A stretch of 64,000 nucleotides of DNA, from contig NZ_BJDK01000008.1 of NCBI RefSeq assembly GCF_005405105.1, positions 1-64,000 on the forward strand. The letters are read 5' to 3'. Below the pieces are notes generated by a model, which was given only the letters and a program-made list of their open reading frames with translations, was not told the origin of the DNA and did not search any database. The position numbers were made by a program, and so were the translations under genes. Source of the DNA: Lactiplantibacillus dongliensis. GTDB lineage: Bacteria > Bacillota > Bacilli > Lactobacillales > Lactobacillaceae. Below are positions 1-10,721 of this stretch, one piece after another. Numbering within the stretch: position 1 is the stretch's first letter; every line of letters begins with the position of its first letter.

Positions 1-117
1 GCAAATGTTTGCTACCAATTCAAGAATTGATAGACCCTACACATTTGATTCGTCGAAACTTTGTTCAGTTTTCAAAGGTCTAAGTTCGTTCGTTGATTTC
101 CTCAACGCAACTTAATT
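1..117 (-). other. rRNA operon leader with boxA-like antitermination site
   Basis: On the minus strand this stretch contains CTTTGAAAACTGAACAAAG (about 59-78), a boxA-like block found in leaders and spacers of Lactobacillus rRNA operons. The mature 16S gene would begin just beyond coordinate 1. No mature rRNA sequence is visible in the window. Confidence 0.7.
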
Positions 118-146
118 ATCGTAACATTTTAAGTATTTCATGTCAA
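118..146 (-). promoter_or_regulatory. rRNA operon promoter P2
   Basis: A second perfect -35 TTGACA (141-146) stands 17 bp before -10 TACGAT (118-123) on the minus strand, about 91 bp downstream of P1. The pair forms the usual P1/P2 arrangement of rRNA operons. Confidence 0.8.
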
Positions 147-208
147 CATCTTTTTTCAAGAAGTAACAACTCAATTTGTCATGTATTGTCGTTGCGACAA
201 CAGAAACA

Positions 209-237
209 ATTTTATCAATAACCGAAGAAGTTGTCAA
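209..237 (-). promoter_or_regulatory. rRNA operon promoter P1
   Basis: Read on the minus strand, a perfect -35 TTGACA (232-237) is followed after 17 bp by -10 TAAAAT (209-214). It points out of the left edge, toward the sequence that resembles a Lactobacillus rRNA leader. Strong tandem promoters of this kind are typical of rRNA operons. Confidence 0.8.
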
Positions 238-584
238 CAACTTTCTTCAATCAATTTTCAATTGGAAGGCACGCGGCTAAACGCTTTGTGCGCCTCAACA
301 ACGTATACTAATTTACCAATTATCACGGCCAATTGCAAGCCTTAAATTCAAAAAAGAACCAGTCAATATAACCATGTTCAAAATCACATTCAAACATTGT
401 CCGGATATTAACCGATAATGACAACAATTGTTCAATTTTGCCAACAAATGGTAAATAATACCAGATGTTTGCAATCATTAGTCGTGGGAATGTTCGATAA
501 AATATAATCTTCACTTTCTTCAAAAACTTTTCATTACTTTCAAATATAACCAACTATTGCAACTAAAAACACGCTATAGAATAT

Positions 585-626
585 AAAAAAACGGTCTAAA
601 GCTGACAAACCGTCAACTTTAAACCG
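585..626 (-). terminator. Terminator after lysS
   Basis: On the minus strand CGGTTTAAAGTTGAC pairs with GTCAGCTTTAGACCG around a 5-nt loop, followed by a run of Ts. It lies just after the lysS stop and separates that operon from the rRNA promoters. Confidence 0.85.
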
Positions 627-633
627 ATTATTT

Positions 634-2253
<1,620 letters not shown>

Positions 2254-2277
2254 TTAGCAAAAAAGCAAGCGAATTAT

Positions 2278-3297
2278 TCACTTAACCGCTTTCGTTGCCA
2301 AATAAGTCGCCAATTGCTCACTAAAACGATCTATGATCGCATCCATCGCTGCTGATGTGTCCGCTGACATCAACGCAACTTTTGGTCGAGTTGACCTTGG
2401 AATACCTTTTAAATAGTACGAAACTTGCTGTCGAAATTCAAGACAGCCCACTGCTTCCCCCTTAACATCTACTAATTGATGCAATAAATGCTGGGCCATC
2501 TGCAGCTTAGCTAACGGACTAGGCGGTGCCAATAGTTCACCCGTCGCTAAATAGTGAGTCGTTTGGCGCAAGAGCCATGGATTACCCTGAACGGCACGGC
2601 CCATCATAACCGCATCGGCACCAACAGTCGTTAACATCCGTTCGGCATCTGCTGGCGTCTGAACATCACCGTTACCGATAAATGGAATCGTCAACGCGTC
2701 GGCAACTTGCTTTAAAATCGACCAATCGGCCTGGCCTTGAAACTTTTGCTGTCGTGTCCGTCCATGCATTGCAACCGCACTAGCGCCAGCTCGTTCAGCA
2801 GCTAAGGCATTGTCAACCGCATATAAATGACGGCTATCCCAACCGGTCCGCATCTTAACGGTCACCGGCTTGTGGACCGCATCTGTAACAGCGGCCACCA
2901 TTTCATATACTTTAGCCGGGTCCAGTAGCCATTTGGCACCGGCATCCGTCCGAACAACCTTATTCACCGGACAGCCAAGATTAATGTCAATAATGTCAGC
3001 GGTTGTCTGTTGGTCAACAAACTGAGCAGCTTGCACCAAAGTTTCCTTCGAACCGCCATAAATTTGAATACTCATCGGATGCTCACGTGGATCAACGGTC
3101 ATCATCGCTAAAGTCTTTTGATTATGATACATGATGCCTCGATCAGAGATCATCTCACAAACCACCAAGCCGGCACCATACCCTTTACAAATCACTCGAA
3201 AAGCGGCATTGGTCACCCCCGCCATCGGTGCCACGACCACGCGATTAGCAATCGACACCGAACCAATCTGCCAACTGCTAGCTAATGCGACTGCCAC
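2278..3297 (-). CDS. dusB: tRNA-dihydrouridine synthase B-type
   Basis: An FMN-dependent enzyme that reduces specific uridines in tRNA to dihydrouridine. The 339-residue protein has the TIM-barrel start VVAPMAGVTNAAFR (21-34), the catalytic cysteine in NLGCPVNKV (C109), and the MHGRTRQQ and GNGDV phosphate/FMN-binding segments. The first codon is GTG and it shares one base with the hslO stop codon (TAGTG). There is no clear Shine-Dalgarno sequence, so translation is probably coupled to hslO. The exact start is therefore less certain than the rest of the gene. Confidence 0.93.
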   Translation of the reverse strand: MAVALASSWQIGSVSIANRVVVAPMAGVTNAAFRVICKGYGAGLVVCEMISDRGIMYHNQKTLAMMTVDPREHPMSIQIYGGSKETLVQAAQFVDQQTTADIIDINLGCPVNKVVRTDAGAKWLLDPAKVYEMVAAVTDAVHKPVTVKMRTGWDSRHLYAVDNALAAERAGASAVAMHGRTRQQKFQGQADWSILKQVADALTIPFIGNGDVQTPADAERMLTTVGADAVMMGRAVQGNPWLLRQTTHYLATGELLAPPSPLAKLQMAQHLLHQLVDVKGEAVGCLEFRQQVSYYLKGIPRSTRPKVALMSADTSAAMDAIIDRFSEQLATYLATKAVK

Positions 3298-4184
3298 TAG
3301 TGTTGACCGTGTGCGTGTGCTAAGACGGCCTTTAAGTCCGCTTCTGAGAAATGGTATTCATTGCCGCAAAAATGACATACTGCAGTCGCCCCATGATCTT
3401 CATCAATCATAGCTTGGACTTCAGCTTTGGGCAATGCCGCTAAAGAATCTGCAAACCGTTCCTTTGAACAGTCACACTCAAACTTAACTGGCATCTTATC
3501 CAAGACCTTAACATCACCATCAAATAATAACGCTAAAATATCTTCTGGTGTCTTACCATCCCGTAATAGCTTAGAAACTAACGGCATATCCTTTAGCTTA
3601 GTCTCTAGCGAATCAATCGCCTCATCAGTCGCATTCGGCAAGACTTGTACTAAAAAGCCCCCCGCAACACCAATTGAATTATCCTCATTCACAAAGACCG
3701 ACAAGCCAACTGCTGATGGAATTTGTTCAGACTGAGCCAAATAGTACGTAAAGTCTTCACCCAGTTCACCAGAAACCAACGGCACTTGACCCGTAAACGG
3801 ATCACCAACGCCTTGGTCTTTAGTCACCGCTAAGAAGCCTTCACTCCCAACTGCGGCCCGCACATCAATCTTATGCTGGTCATTCAATGGTAAATGTACA
3901 TGTGGATGCTGCAAATAGCCTTTAACCGTGCCGTTCGCATTCCCATCGACTACGATTCCGCCGACTGGGCCATTCCCATTAATCTTAACCGTCAGCTTTT
4001 CGTCGCCTTTCAATACCGAAGAGGCTAACAATAACGTTCCCACCAGGCTTCGACCTAATGCTGCTGAAGCCGCACTCCAAGTATCATGCCGTTGTTGGGC
4101 CTCACTGACCATGGCCGTAGCACTGACCGCATACGCGCGAAACATTTCGTTACCGGCAATACTCTTCACTAAATAATCTTCCAT
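3297..4184 (-). CDS. hslO: Redox-regulated chaperone Hsp33
   Basis: Hsp33 is a cytosolic holdase that becomes active when its zinc-bound cysteines are oxidised. The 295-residue protein carries the expected C-terminal zinc centre, CDC (C237, C239) and CHFC (C270, C273). The start at 4184 is chosen because GAGGAG lies 9 bases upstream; a start 12 codons earlier would overlap that site. hslO sits between ftsH, whose terminator precedes it, and dusB, with which it overlaps by one base. Its neighbours ftsH and the CtsR-like site suggest a proteostasis cluster, although no heat-shock operator is visible directly in front of hslO. Confidence 0.95.
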   Translation of the reverse strand: MEDYLVKSIAGNEMFRAYAVSATAMVSEAQQRHDTWSAASAALGRSLVGTLLLASSVLKGDEKLTVKINGNGPVGGIVVDGNANGTVKGYLQHPHVHLPLNDQHKIDVRAAVGSEGFLAVTKDQGVGDPFTGQVPLVSGELGEDFTYYLAQSEQIPSAVGLSVFVNEDNSIGVAGGFLVQVLPNATDEAIDSLETKLKDMPLVSKLLRDGKTPEDILALLFDGDVKVLDKMPVKFECDCSKERFADSLAALPKAEVQAMIDEDHGATAVCHFCGNEYHFSEADLKAVLAHAHGQH

Positions 4185-4259
4185 TAATAAACTCCTCTGC
4201 TGATATTGTCTAAGTTTCACTTAAACAAACTAATTCATATTCTGATTAATAATACAACA

Positions 4260-4290
4260 GAAAAAGAGCCGAGACAAAGTCTCAGCTCTT
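4260..4290 (-). terminator. Terminator after ftsH
   Basis: On the minus strand AAGAGCTGAGAC pairs with GTCTCGGCTCTT across a 3-nt loop, followed by Ts. It lies between the ftsH stop and the hslo start, so hslO may be expressed by read-through or its own weak promoter. Confidence 0.85.
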
Positions 4291-4304
4291 GATTAATCTT
4301 TTGG

Positions 4305-6479
4305 TTAAGCTTGGCTATCTGAATCATCGCCGGAAGTAGCAGCACTATCCGCACTTGCTTCGCTAGTCGCACTCGTTGCCGCACTGGTTTCAGCAGAGTC
4401 TGCTGAAGTTGCTGTGGACATTGCTTGCGATTCACTTGGGAAGCTTGGTTCGTCAGCTGCACTACTATCACTAGCAGTTTGACTTTGGGCTTGTTGCTTT
4501 TCAGCTTCACGCCGTTCCAATTCCCGCTTCGATTCTTCAAAGGTCGCCGCTTTTTCACTAGGAAATTCGTTGCCGGCCTTAGCAGGCATTTCCCCAGTCT
4601 TGAACAGGCTGAGAATTTGCTTTTCATCCAAGGTTTCATACTTCAACAAGGCTTCCGCAATCAACTTATGTTGTTCACGGTGCGATTGAATAATATCGAT
4701 CGCCGTTTGATGGGCTTCTTCAGCCAAACGACGAATTTCATCATCAATCAATTGAGCCGTATGTTGTGAGAAGGCACTAGCGCCCATGCCTTGTTGGTAA
4801 GCCGCTTGCTGGTTAGCATTTTCCAATTCAACCGGACCAAGTTTAGAACTCATCCCGTATTGAGTGACCATTGCCCGCGCAATTTGCGTGGCTTGTTCAA
4901 AGTCATTGGAAGCACCGGATGATTGGGCATCGAAGATAATTTCTTCGGCAGCCCGGCCACCCATTAAACCAGCCATTTGTTCCTTGGCATCCCGCTTCGA
5001 CATTAGCATCTGATCTTCCCGTGGGAGCATGATAGCATAACCGCCAGCGCGACCCCGTGGGACAATCGTTACTTTATGCACAACTCGCGCATCATTTAAG
5101 ACTAGACCAACAATCGTATGACCAGCTTCATGGTACGCCACGGTTTCCCGTTCGTGCTTCGAAACAACGCGATCATGCTTAGCTGGACCAGCAATAACCC
5201 GGTCTTCAGCTTCGTCTAAGTCCGAAGCATCGACTTGTTTCTTATTACGACGAGCAGCAAGTAATGCCGCTTCGTTCAATAAGTTTTCCAAATCGGCCCC
5301 AACGAACCCAGGCGTTTGCTTAGCAATTTCCTTCAAGTCAACGTCACTGGCCAATGGCTTGTTCTTGGCGTGGACTTTCAAGATAGCTTCACGACCCTTG
5401 ATGTCTGGACGACCAACTAAGATCTTCCGGTCAAAACGACCTGGACGAAGTAAAGCTGGGTCTAAGACATCCGAACGGTTGGTAGCCGCCATGACGATGA
5501 CACCTTCATTACCCGTGAACCCATCCATTTCAACCAATAATTGGTTCAAGGTTTGTTCACGTTCATCATGACCGCCGCCCATGCCGTTACCACGTTGCCG
5601 ACCAACCGCATCAATTTCATCAATAAAGATGATTGATGGGGCATTCTTCTTAGCTTGTTCGAATAAGTCCCGAACACGACTAGCTCCGACCCCGACGAAC
5701 ATTTCGACGAAATCTGAACCAGAGATTGAGAAGAATGGCACGGCTGCTTCACCGGCAACCGCCTTAGCTAGCAACGTCTTACCAGTACCCGGAGGCCCCT
5801 CGAGGAGTACCCCCGATGGTATCCGAGCACCTAAGGACACGAACTTGCGTGGATCCTTCAAGAATTCGACAACTTCGACCAATTCTTGTTTTTCTTCTTC
5901 TTCACCGGCAACATCTGAGAAACGAACTTTGTTTTGCTTACTATCGGCTGGTTTCGCCTTCGTCTTACCAAAGTTCATGACCCGGTTGTTCCCGCCACCT
6001 TGACCAGCTTGTCCCATCATCATATAGAATAGGAATACAAACAAAATCAGTGGCGCGACATACATCAATAACGTGACCCAGATTCCGCTAGATTCTTCGG
6101 CTTTAGCCGTTAATTTAACGTTGTGTTGGTTGGCTAACTTAGAAACCTGTTCGACCGTGGAGTTGTTTTCAAGCATCGTCGTTGAAAACGAAGTCGTTTT
6201 CGACGATGAGCTGCTGGCAATCCCTAACGCATTAGTTGAAGAAACCTTCTGCGCTTTCCGGTATTGACCGGTTACTTTGTAGACGCCACCACTAGGCTGG
6301 ATGCTAACGTTCTTGACGTTATCCTTGTCTAATTGTTTGACAAATTCGCTGTAGCGGATATCTTGCGTTTGTGAGCCGGAGTTATTCCCAAAGAAGAAAT
6401 AAATAATCCCCATCAAACTCAAAAAGATCAAGATATAAAATAAGCTATTACGAAAGAGTCCATTGCGTCGATTGTTCAT
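4305..6479 (-). CDS. ftsH: ATP-dependent membrane zinc metalloprotease FtsH
   Basis: FtsH is a membrane-anchored AAA+ protease that degrades misfolded membrane proteins and short-lived regulators. The 724 residues contain two membrane segments (about 12-30 and 134-154) flanking an extracytoplasmic loop, Walker A GPPGTGKT (228-235), Walker B IIFIDEID, and the zinc motif HEAGH (450-454). The last 80 or so residues are low-complexity Ser/Ala/Thr, common in lactobacillar FtsH. The start at 6479 follows AAGGAGG by 7 bases. A CtsR-like direct repeat lies at the promoter. Upstream hpt and tilS are the usual partners; in Bacillus subtilis the TilS-HprT complex has been reported to activate ftsH transcription. 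Confidence 0.97.
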   Translation of the reverse strand: MNNRRNGLFRNSLFYILIFLSLMGIIYFFFGNNSGSQTQDIRYSEFVKQLDKDNVKNVSIQPSGGVYKVTGQYRKAQKVSSTNALGIASSSSSKTTSFSTTMLENNSTVEQVSKLANQHNVKLTAKAEESSGIWVTLLMYVAPLILFVFLFYMMMGQAGQGGGNNRVMNFGKTKAKPADSKQNKVRFSDVAGEEEEKQELVEVVEFLKDPRKFVSLGARIPSGVLLEGPPGTGKTLLAKAVAGEAAVPFFSISGSDFVEMFVGVGASRVRDLFEQAKKNAPSIIFIDEIDAVGRQRGNGMGGGHDEREQTLNQLLVEMDGFTGNEGVIVMAATNRSDVLDPALLRPGRFDRKILVGRPDIKGREAILKVHAKNKPLASDVDLKEIAKQTPGFVGADLENLLNEAALLAARRNKKQVDASDLDEAEDRVIAGPAKHDRVVSKHERETVAYHEAGHTIVGLVLNDARVVHKVTIVPRGRAGGYAIMLPREDQMLMSKRDAKEQMAGLMGGRAAEEIIFDAQSSGASNDFEQATQIARAMVTQYGMSSKLGPVELENANQQAAYQQGMGASAFSQHTAQLIDDEIRRLAEEAHQTAIDIIQSHREQHKLIAEALLKYETLDEKQILSLFKTGEMPAKAGNEFPSEKAATFEESKRELERREAEKQQAQSQTASDSSAADEPSFPSESQAMSTATSADSAETSAATSATSEASADSAATSGDDSDSQA

Positions 6480-6545
6480 ATGTGCCTCCTTCATCGAAAC
6501 TCTTATATACTGCTAAAAGCACGGTACTATACTTCGATAGTCTAA

Positions 6546-6573
6546 ATAATAGCACATTTGACTATCATTGACC
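6546..6573 (-). promoter_or_regulatory. ftsH promoter with CtsR-like operator
   Basis: On the minus strand GGTCAAT-GAT-AGTCAAA (6557-6573) matches the CtsR heptad direct repeat (RGTCAAA, 3-nt spacer, RGTCAAA) with one mismatch. A candidate -10 TATTAT (6546-6551) follows; the -35 would be TGGTCA, 17 bp upstream, so the box overlaps the -35. CtsR is the class III heat-shock repressor of Firmicutes. Binding here is inferred from sequence only. Confidence 0.65.
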
Positions 6574-6575
6574 AA

Positions 6576-7118
6576 TTATTTATGCTCGTAAATCGCTGGT
6601 TTTAAAATCCCAACGTACGGGAGGTTCCGGTAACGTTCGGCATAATCCAAACCATAGCCAACAACAAACTCATTGGGAACTTCAAAACCAATATAATCTG
6701 CTTTGATGTCGACTAAACGACCAGCTGGCTTATCCAATAAGGTACAAACCTTCACTGAATTCACATCGCGCCGTTGTAATAGATCAACTAAAAACTTCAA
6801 CGTCCGGCCGGTATCAATGATATCTTCAATCACTAACACATCGCGACCGGTCACATCTGCATCTAAGTCCTTGGTTAATTGGACCTCACCGCTCGAAATC
6901 GTCTCGTTACCATAGCTGGATAAGTTAATAAAATCAAGATCCGCATAAACATCCATTTCTCGGATAATATCCGTAGTAAATAAGACGGCACCCTTGAGTA
7001 CACAAATAATTAACGGGTTCTTGCCAGCATATTCCGTCGTTAACTCCTGACCTAGCTTTTGCGCAACTTGATGGATTTGTTCGCGACTGTAGAGTACTCG
7101 TTCAATGTCGTTGTTCAT
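6576..7118 (-). CDS. hpt: Hypoxanthine phosphoribosyltransferase
   Basis: This salvage enzyme makes IMP or GMP from hypoxanthine or guanine and PRPP. The 180-residue protein has the PRPP-binding signature [13 protein letters not shown] (94-106) and the conserved VLKGAVLF flexible-loop region. Its ATG overlaps the tilS stop by four bases (ATGA), with AAGGAG 13 bases upstream inside tilS, so the two are translationally coupled. In Gram-positives hpt is commonly linked to tilS and ftsH. Confidence 0.97.
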   Translation of the reverse strand: MNNDIERVLYSREQIHQVAQKLGQELTTEYAGKNPLIICVLKGAVLFTTDIIREMDVYADLDFINLSSYGNETISSGEVQLTKDLDADVTGRDVLVIEDIIDTGRTLKFLVDLLQRRDVNSVKVCTLLDKPAGRLVDIKADYIGFEVPNEFVVGYGLDYAERYRNLPYVGILKPAIYEHK

Positions 7119-8491
7119 CGTTTCAGATGTGCTCCTTTCAACTCCGTATGTTTTAAGGCTAAAAATACTGTTCGCGTTGCGGTGGTCGGCTGCCGGTAGC
7201 TAAACTTATGACCGACGACCCATAACACCACATCGTGAGCATTCACTAATACTTGAACTGACGCCCGTTGTGCAACTGGCACTTTTTGATCAATTAAAAT
7301 GCGTCGGACCTTTTGATGACCACCGCCTTTTAATTGCACCAGATCGTTCGCTTGCCATGGCCGCCATTGCAGCGGCCAATCCTCATCAGTTACTGGAAAT
7401 GGTTGACTAGTTGCGCGTGGCGCCCGTTCGAAAACACCCACAACTTGAGTCGCAGTGATTTTCTGCCATTGGTTTAAGTCTACCATATTTTTTTCAACCG
7501 GCCTTAACTTTTTAACCCTTTTTTTAAGCGGTTGGATGGCAATCAGACCAGCAGCTTTTGACAGTTGCCAGTCGCGATTCAATGTGAGCTGTCCCGTTGG
7601 TAATTGTAAACTTTGCACCCAATGAGCCACCGGGCCTAACTTTAGTTGACTGACCGGGCGATTAGTTACTTGCGCCAACCAAGCTTTCAATACCGGCAGC
7701 TGCCAACTGCTGGGTAGTTGTTGCCAAGCAGCCACCTTCAACTGCTTTTCCGGAGCCATGACCGTTGGCAATAGAACGGCGACCATTTCAGCTTGTGCCC
7801 TCAATAATTGTTGTAACTGACGTTCGTAACTAGCTACATGTTCCAAGAAAGCCGGATTGAGTTGCGTTAGTTCGGGGACAACCCGATGACGCAGACGATT
7901 ACGGGTCAATTCAATATCCGCGTTCGTCGCATCCTCAAACCAAGTTACCTTTTGAGCTTGCGCATACTCGCGCAACTGGTGCTTCGACCAAGCCAACAAG
8001 GGTCGGACCAGTCGACCAGTATAAAATGGACGGGCCGTCTGAATGCCAACCAGCTGCGCCAAGTCGCCCCCCCGCGCTAACTTCATAAGATAAGTTTCCG
8101 CTTGATCATTCGCATGGTGGGCGGTTAATACGGCGGTAGCGTTCGTCGCCAACATCAATTGGCCAAAAAAGGCATACCGAAATTGGCGAGCAGCGGCTTC
8201 AATGCCCGTTTGCGGGTGCGCACTAACCGGCCAGTCTGCTAGTCGCAAGGTTAACTGGTGTTGCTGACAATACTTAGTCAAATAAGCCGCTTCAGTTTGA
8301 CTCTGCACGCGTAAATGATGATTGACATGTGCAACAATTAGCTGTGGCCGTTGCTGACTTGGCAGCTGCTCAAGCAAGGTTAGTAAAGCCATCGAGTCAA
8401 CCCCAGTTGATACCGCCACGATAACCGTGACCTCAGGATCTAACAACTGCTGAGCCGCCAATTGACGTTTGAATCGTTGAATAGGAGTCAT
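7115..8491 (-). CDS. tilS: tRNA(Ile)-lysidine synthetase
   Basis: TilS adds lysine to C34 of tRNA-Ile so that it reads AUA codons; it is essential in most bacteria. The 458-residue protein has the N-terminal PP-loop ATPase with [10 protein letters not shown] (28-33 for STGVDS), followed by the TilS substrate-binding and C-terminal domains. The usual motif is SGGxDS; here the second position is Thr, which I also recall from other lactobacilli. The ATG at 8491 is preferred with only a weak GCGGGAA site; an in-frame TTG ten codons upstream is the alternative. It overlaps hpt by four bases. Confidence 0.95.
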   Translation of the reverse strand: MTPIQRFKRQLAAQQLLDPEVTVIVAVSTGVDSMALLTLLEQLPSQQRPQLIVAHVNHHLRVQSQTEAAYLTKYCQQHQLTLRLADWPVSAHPQTGIEAAARQFRYAFFGQLMLATNATAVLTAHHANDQAETYLMKLARGGDLAQLVGIQTARPFYTGRLVRPLLAWSKHQLREYAQAQKVTWFEDATNADIELTRNRLRHRVVPELTQLNPAFLEHVASYERQLQQLLRAQAEMVAVLLPTVMAPEKQLKVAAWQQLPSSWQLPVLKAWLAQVTNRPVSQLKLGPVAHWVQSLQLPTGQLTLNRDWQLSKAAGLIAIQPLKKRVKKLRPVEKNMVDLNQWQKITATQVVGVFERAPRATSQPFPVTDEDWPLQWRPWQANDLVQLKGGGHQKVRRILIDQKVPVAQRASVQVLVNAHDVVLWVVGHKFSYRQPTTATRTVFLALKHTELKGAHLKR

Positions 8492-8521
8492 GCTTGTTCC
8501 CGCTTTCAAATTTGCTGACAA

Positions 8522-8556
8522 TAAAAGCGCCAGACATTGTCTTGGCGCTTACTTTT
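8522..8556. terminator. Hairpin terminator after the S1 gene
   Basis: AAAAGCGCCAGAC pairs with GTCTTGGCGCTT. On the minus strand the hairpin is followed by TTTTATT, which suits termination after the S1-domain gene; the plus strand also has a T-run. It separates that gene from tilS. Confidence 0.7.
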
Positions 8557-8603
8557 TTTACTTTAGTGATTACTCATAGAAATTGGTGTTAGCCCTTAGT
8601 GAA

Positions 8604-9161
8604 CTAACTACGACGGCCGCCACGACCACCGCGTTTACCTTCAGTGTTCCGCTTCAAAGTCGTCAAACGATCTTCGCTTTCCTTTAAGAAGCCGGACATT
8701 AAGGAATCAAAATCTTGTTTCTTATTTTCATGTTGCCGTGATTGGAAACGACCGCCGCCGTTACCGCCCCGACTATGAAAGTTATTAGTACGTTGATGGT
8801 TCCCGTTGCCTTGGTGGTCGTTACGATCAAAATGACCGTGATTATTACCTTGGTGATTGCCACCTTGATGGTTATTGCTGCTATGGTGATTGTCATGATC
8901 ACGATGTTGATGTTCCCCTTCAGGATGATCCACCGCTTTACGAATTGACAACCCAATCTTACCATCGTTACCAACTGATAACACTTTGACGGTCACGTCA
9001 TCGCCGACACTCAAAACATCATGAATATCTTTAACGAATCCATCGGAAACTTCACTGATATGCACCAGCCCCGTTTGATTGTTACCTAAGTTCACGAAGG
9101 CACCAAAATTGGTGATTCCGGATACTTTACCAGTGACTTTCGTACCTACTTCAATTGCCAT
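8604..9161 (-). CDS. S1-domain RNA-binding protein with His/Asn-rich tail (YabR-like)
   Basis: A cytosolic 185-residue protein with one S1 RNA-binding fold (about 1-75; GxVSGITNFGAFV and GLVHISEVS are typical). This resembles B. subtilis YabR, which lies in the same divIC-yabR-tilS neighbourhood. Residues 80-125 are dominated by His, Asn, Asp, Gln and Gly, followed by an RGG-like basic end. The tail is far longer than that of YabR and could bind RNA or metal; neither is shown. Start at 9161 follows GGAGG with a 13-base gap. A candidate promoter (TGC TATACT, about 9197-9204) precedes the gene. Confidence 0.88.
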   Translation of the reverse strand: MAIEVGTKVTGKVSGITNFGAFVNLGNNQTGLVHISEVSDGFVKDIHDVLSVGDDVTVKVLSVGNDGKIGLSIRKAVDHPEGEHQHRDHDNHHSSNNHQGGNHQGNNHGHFDRNDHQGNGNHQRTNNFHSRGGNGGGRFQSRQHENKKQDFDSLMSGFLKESEDRLTTLKRNTEGKRGGRGGRRS

Positions 9162-9261
9162 AAAAAAAGTTGTTCCTCCTATGAAATAATGGTTTTAGTA
9201 TAGCATACATTACGCTAGCTTGAATGAAATAATTTAATCCCAGCATTAAAATGGTCTACCT

Positions 9262-9285
9262 ATAAAAAGCGGTTCTCAACCCCGT
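9262..9285 (-). terminator. Weak terminator after divIC
   Basis: On the minus strand CGGGGTT-GAG-AACCG forms a short hairpin followed by CTTTTTA directly after the divIC stop. Confidence 0.55.
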
Positions 9286-9286
9286 T

Positions 9287-9685
9287 TTAATTAGCAGTTA
9301 CGTCCGAAGCATTATCATTTGGTAAACTGTAAACCGTCTCACCAGTTTTCGTATAATCATACTTTGAACGCAAAAGCTTTTGTAAGTAATCCTTATTATT
9401 CAGCTGCTTAATCTGCGTGTCAAGCTTCGTATGTTGGGTACGCGCTTGATCCAATTTTACTTGACTGGTGGCAACCTGACGATTAACCCCCTGCAAACTT
9501 GCGCGGGTATTGATCAATTGGAAGCCAAAGAACAATAACAACGCCCCAAACACCGCGACAATCGTAATAAACCGGCGCCGTCGTACTTGTAGCCGGCGCT
9601 GTTGATACCCATGCTGATTAGAAGCCACTTGTCGCGAATAGTCATTATCCAACTGCTTGATCTTATTACGAGCACCATTCGTCAT
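9287..9685 (-). CDS. divIC: Cell-division protein DivIC/FtsB family
   Basis: A small bitopic membrane protein of the divisome that works with FtsL and DivIB to regulate septal peptidoglycan synthesis. The 132-residue protein has a basic cytoplasmic N-terminus, one membrane segment (about 40-55, after RRRRF), and an extracellular coiled coil rich in Gln, Leu and Lys (about 58-105). ATG at 9685 follows AAAGGA; a TTG six codons earlier lies upstream of that site. It has its own promoter and starts the divIC-S1 stretch after the 757-bp repeat-filled gap behind rqcP. Confidence 0.9.
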   Translation of the reverse strand: MTNGARNKIKQLDNDYSRQVASNQHGYQQRRLQVRRRRFITIVAVFGALLLFFGFQLINTRASLQGVNRQVATSQVKLDQARTQHTKLDTQIKQLNNKDYLQKLLRSKYDYTKTGETVYSLPNDNASDVTAN

Positions 9686-9717
9686 GCTTGCCAGTCCTTT
9701 CAAATCGTGTTGCCTAA

Positions 9718-9746
9718 ATTATACCAACTTAAAACCGTCGTGTAAA
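9718..9746 (-). promoter_or_regulatory. divIC promoter
   Basis: On the minus strand TTTACA (9741-9746) precedes TATAAT (9718-9723) by 17 bp, with a TGG extended -10. The +1 would fall about 25 bases before the divIC start. Confidence 0.75.
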
Positions 9747-9895
9747 CGACATCATTGGGATTAGACCAATGTTTTCAGTTAATTTTCATTTCCATTAAAT
9801 TGAACCAAAACAGCTCGCTTAGTTAGCTGCCAGCTTTCATAAGACAGCTACGTTAAAACAACCGCTTGCTGTGCGACCGACATAATAAACATTGA

Positions 9896-10067
9896 TTGCC
9901 GTCTCCGTTGACCAGCATATTCGCGGTGGGGCAGACCTGCAGCCAAAGAACGGTCTGCAGGGCACTTGTTAGCCGAAAATCACGTCTAGCAAGCTGGCCC
10001 AATCACTAAGGCCGGAAAATCACCGGTCTAAGTGATTCGACACGGCGAACATGCTGGTCACTACGAC
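9896..10067 (+). repeat. Family B structured repeat, copy B1
   Basis: About 172 bp, nearly the same as 33318-33490. Outer arms TGACCAGCATATTCGC and GCGAACATGCTGGTCA pair over 16 bp with one G-T. Inside are a CCTGCAG/CTGCAGG hairpin and a 15-bp hairpin AATCACTAAGGCCGG / CCGGTCTAAGTGATT. Compared with B2, both outer arms and the inner hairpin change together. It lies between rqcP and divIC and reads opposite to both. Confidence 0.85.
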
Positions 10068-10278
10068 TCATACTGGTTTTAAAAATAAGCTTAGTACCAA
10101 CTAGCACTGCCACCTGCAAACCAATTTTTATACCTGGGAACATTGACCGATTTTGAAGCCTAAGCCAACGTCTTCAAAGTTGTCCTTGACCCCAGCAACA
10201 TAACCGAACATCTAGAAACTAATCCCCAAGCTAAAAACACCGGGCTTACGCAATCATTAATTTAAACATCCCCATCAA

Positions 10279-10431
10279 TTAACGTCGGGCGGGCCAGAAT
10301 TGGCTCAGTGGTGTCGTTTTACTTAATCGGTGATTTTCCGATTCAGTAAAAGCCCGGCTTATGAGACCGCACTATGGCTCATAAACGCGGCCACCACGTT
10401 CCAGCCAATGCTGGACCAACCAGAGTGGCAA
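10279..10431 (+). repeat. Family A structured repeat, copy A1
   Basis: About 153 bp. Outer arms GGGCCAGAATTGGCT and AGCCAATGCTGGACC; second stem GTGGTGTCGTTT with AAACGCGGCCACCAC; hairpin TACTTAATCGG / CCGATTCAGTA; hairpin ATGAGACC / GGCTCAT; conserved joint AAAGCCCGGCTT. It begins 11 bases beyond the rqcP stop and points against the operon. Copy B1 lies 211 bp to its left on the same strand. Confidence 0.9.
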
Positions 10432-10442
10432 CTTAACGAAGC

Positions 10443-10721
10443 TTATTGTTCCCGATAGTCTGTCTTGTAGTCTTCGCTGACGATATCGTACATTAATTCA
10501 GCATCATTTTTCTTGGTCGTTTCTAGCAATTGAGTCACTTTGACCGTCAACGTCTTATTGCCAAATGCAATAATCAATTCATCGCCCACACTAACTGTCG
10601 ATGATGACTTGCCAACTTTACCGTTGATTTGAATCCGCCCTTTATCGGCGATTTCTTTGGCGACGGTGCGCCGTTTAATAATCCGTGAAACTTTCAAAAA
10701 TTTATCTAAACGCATACTCAT
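10443..10721 (-). CDS. rqcP: S4-domain RNA-binding protein RqcP (YabO-like)
   Basis: RqcP works with RqcH in ribosome-associated quality control, supporting poly-alanine tailing of stalled nascent chains on 50S subunits. The 92-residue protein is almost entirely one S4 domain ([21 protein letters not shown] at the start, then GRIQINGK). Length and location after the mfd-murJ genes match B. subtilis yabO. Its ATG shares a base with the murJ stop (TAATG) and AAGGAA lies inside murJ, so translation is coupled. Confidence 0.9.
   Translation of the reverse strand: MSMRLDKFLKVSRIIKRRTVAKEIADKGRIQINGKVGKSSSTVSVGDELIIAFGNKTLTVKVTQLLETTKKNDAELMYDIVSEDYKTDYREQ

Noticed and set aside
323-553. 76-codon minus-strand reading frame between lysS and the rRNA promoters
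   Set aside because: No ribosome binding site, low-complexity aromatic-rich product, and it lies between a terminator and strong rRNA promoters.
4235-4639. 134-codon frame at the end of ftsH
   Set aside because: It is a frame-shifted shadow of the ftsH Ser/Ala-rich tail with no start site.
8742-8948. Val/Met-rich plus-strand frame in the S1 gene
   Set aside because: Antisense shadow of the His/Asn repeat region with no binding site.
9896-10431. Tandem B/A elements read as CRISPR-like repeats
   Set aside because: There are no short regular direct repeats with unique spacers and no cas genes; the elements are long and fold internally.
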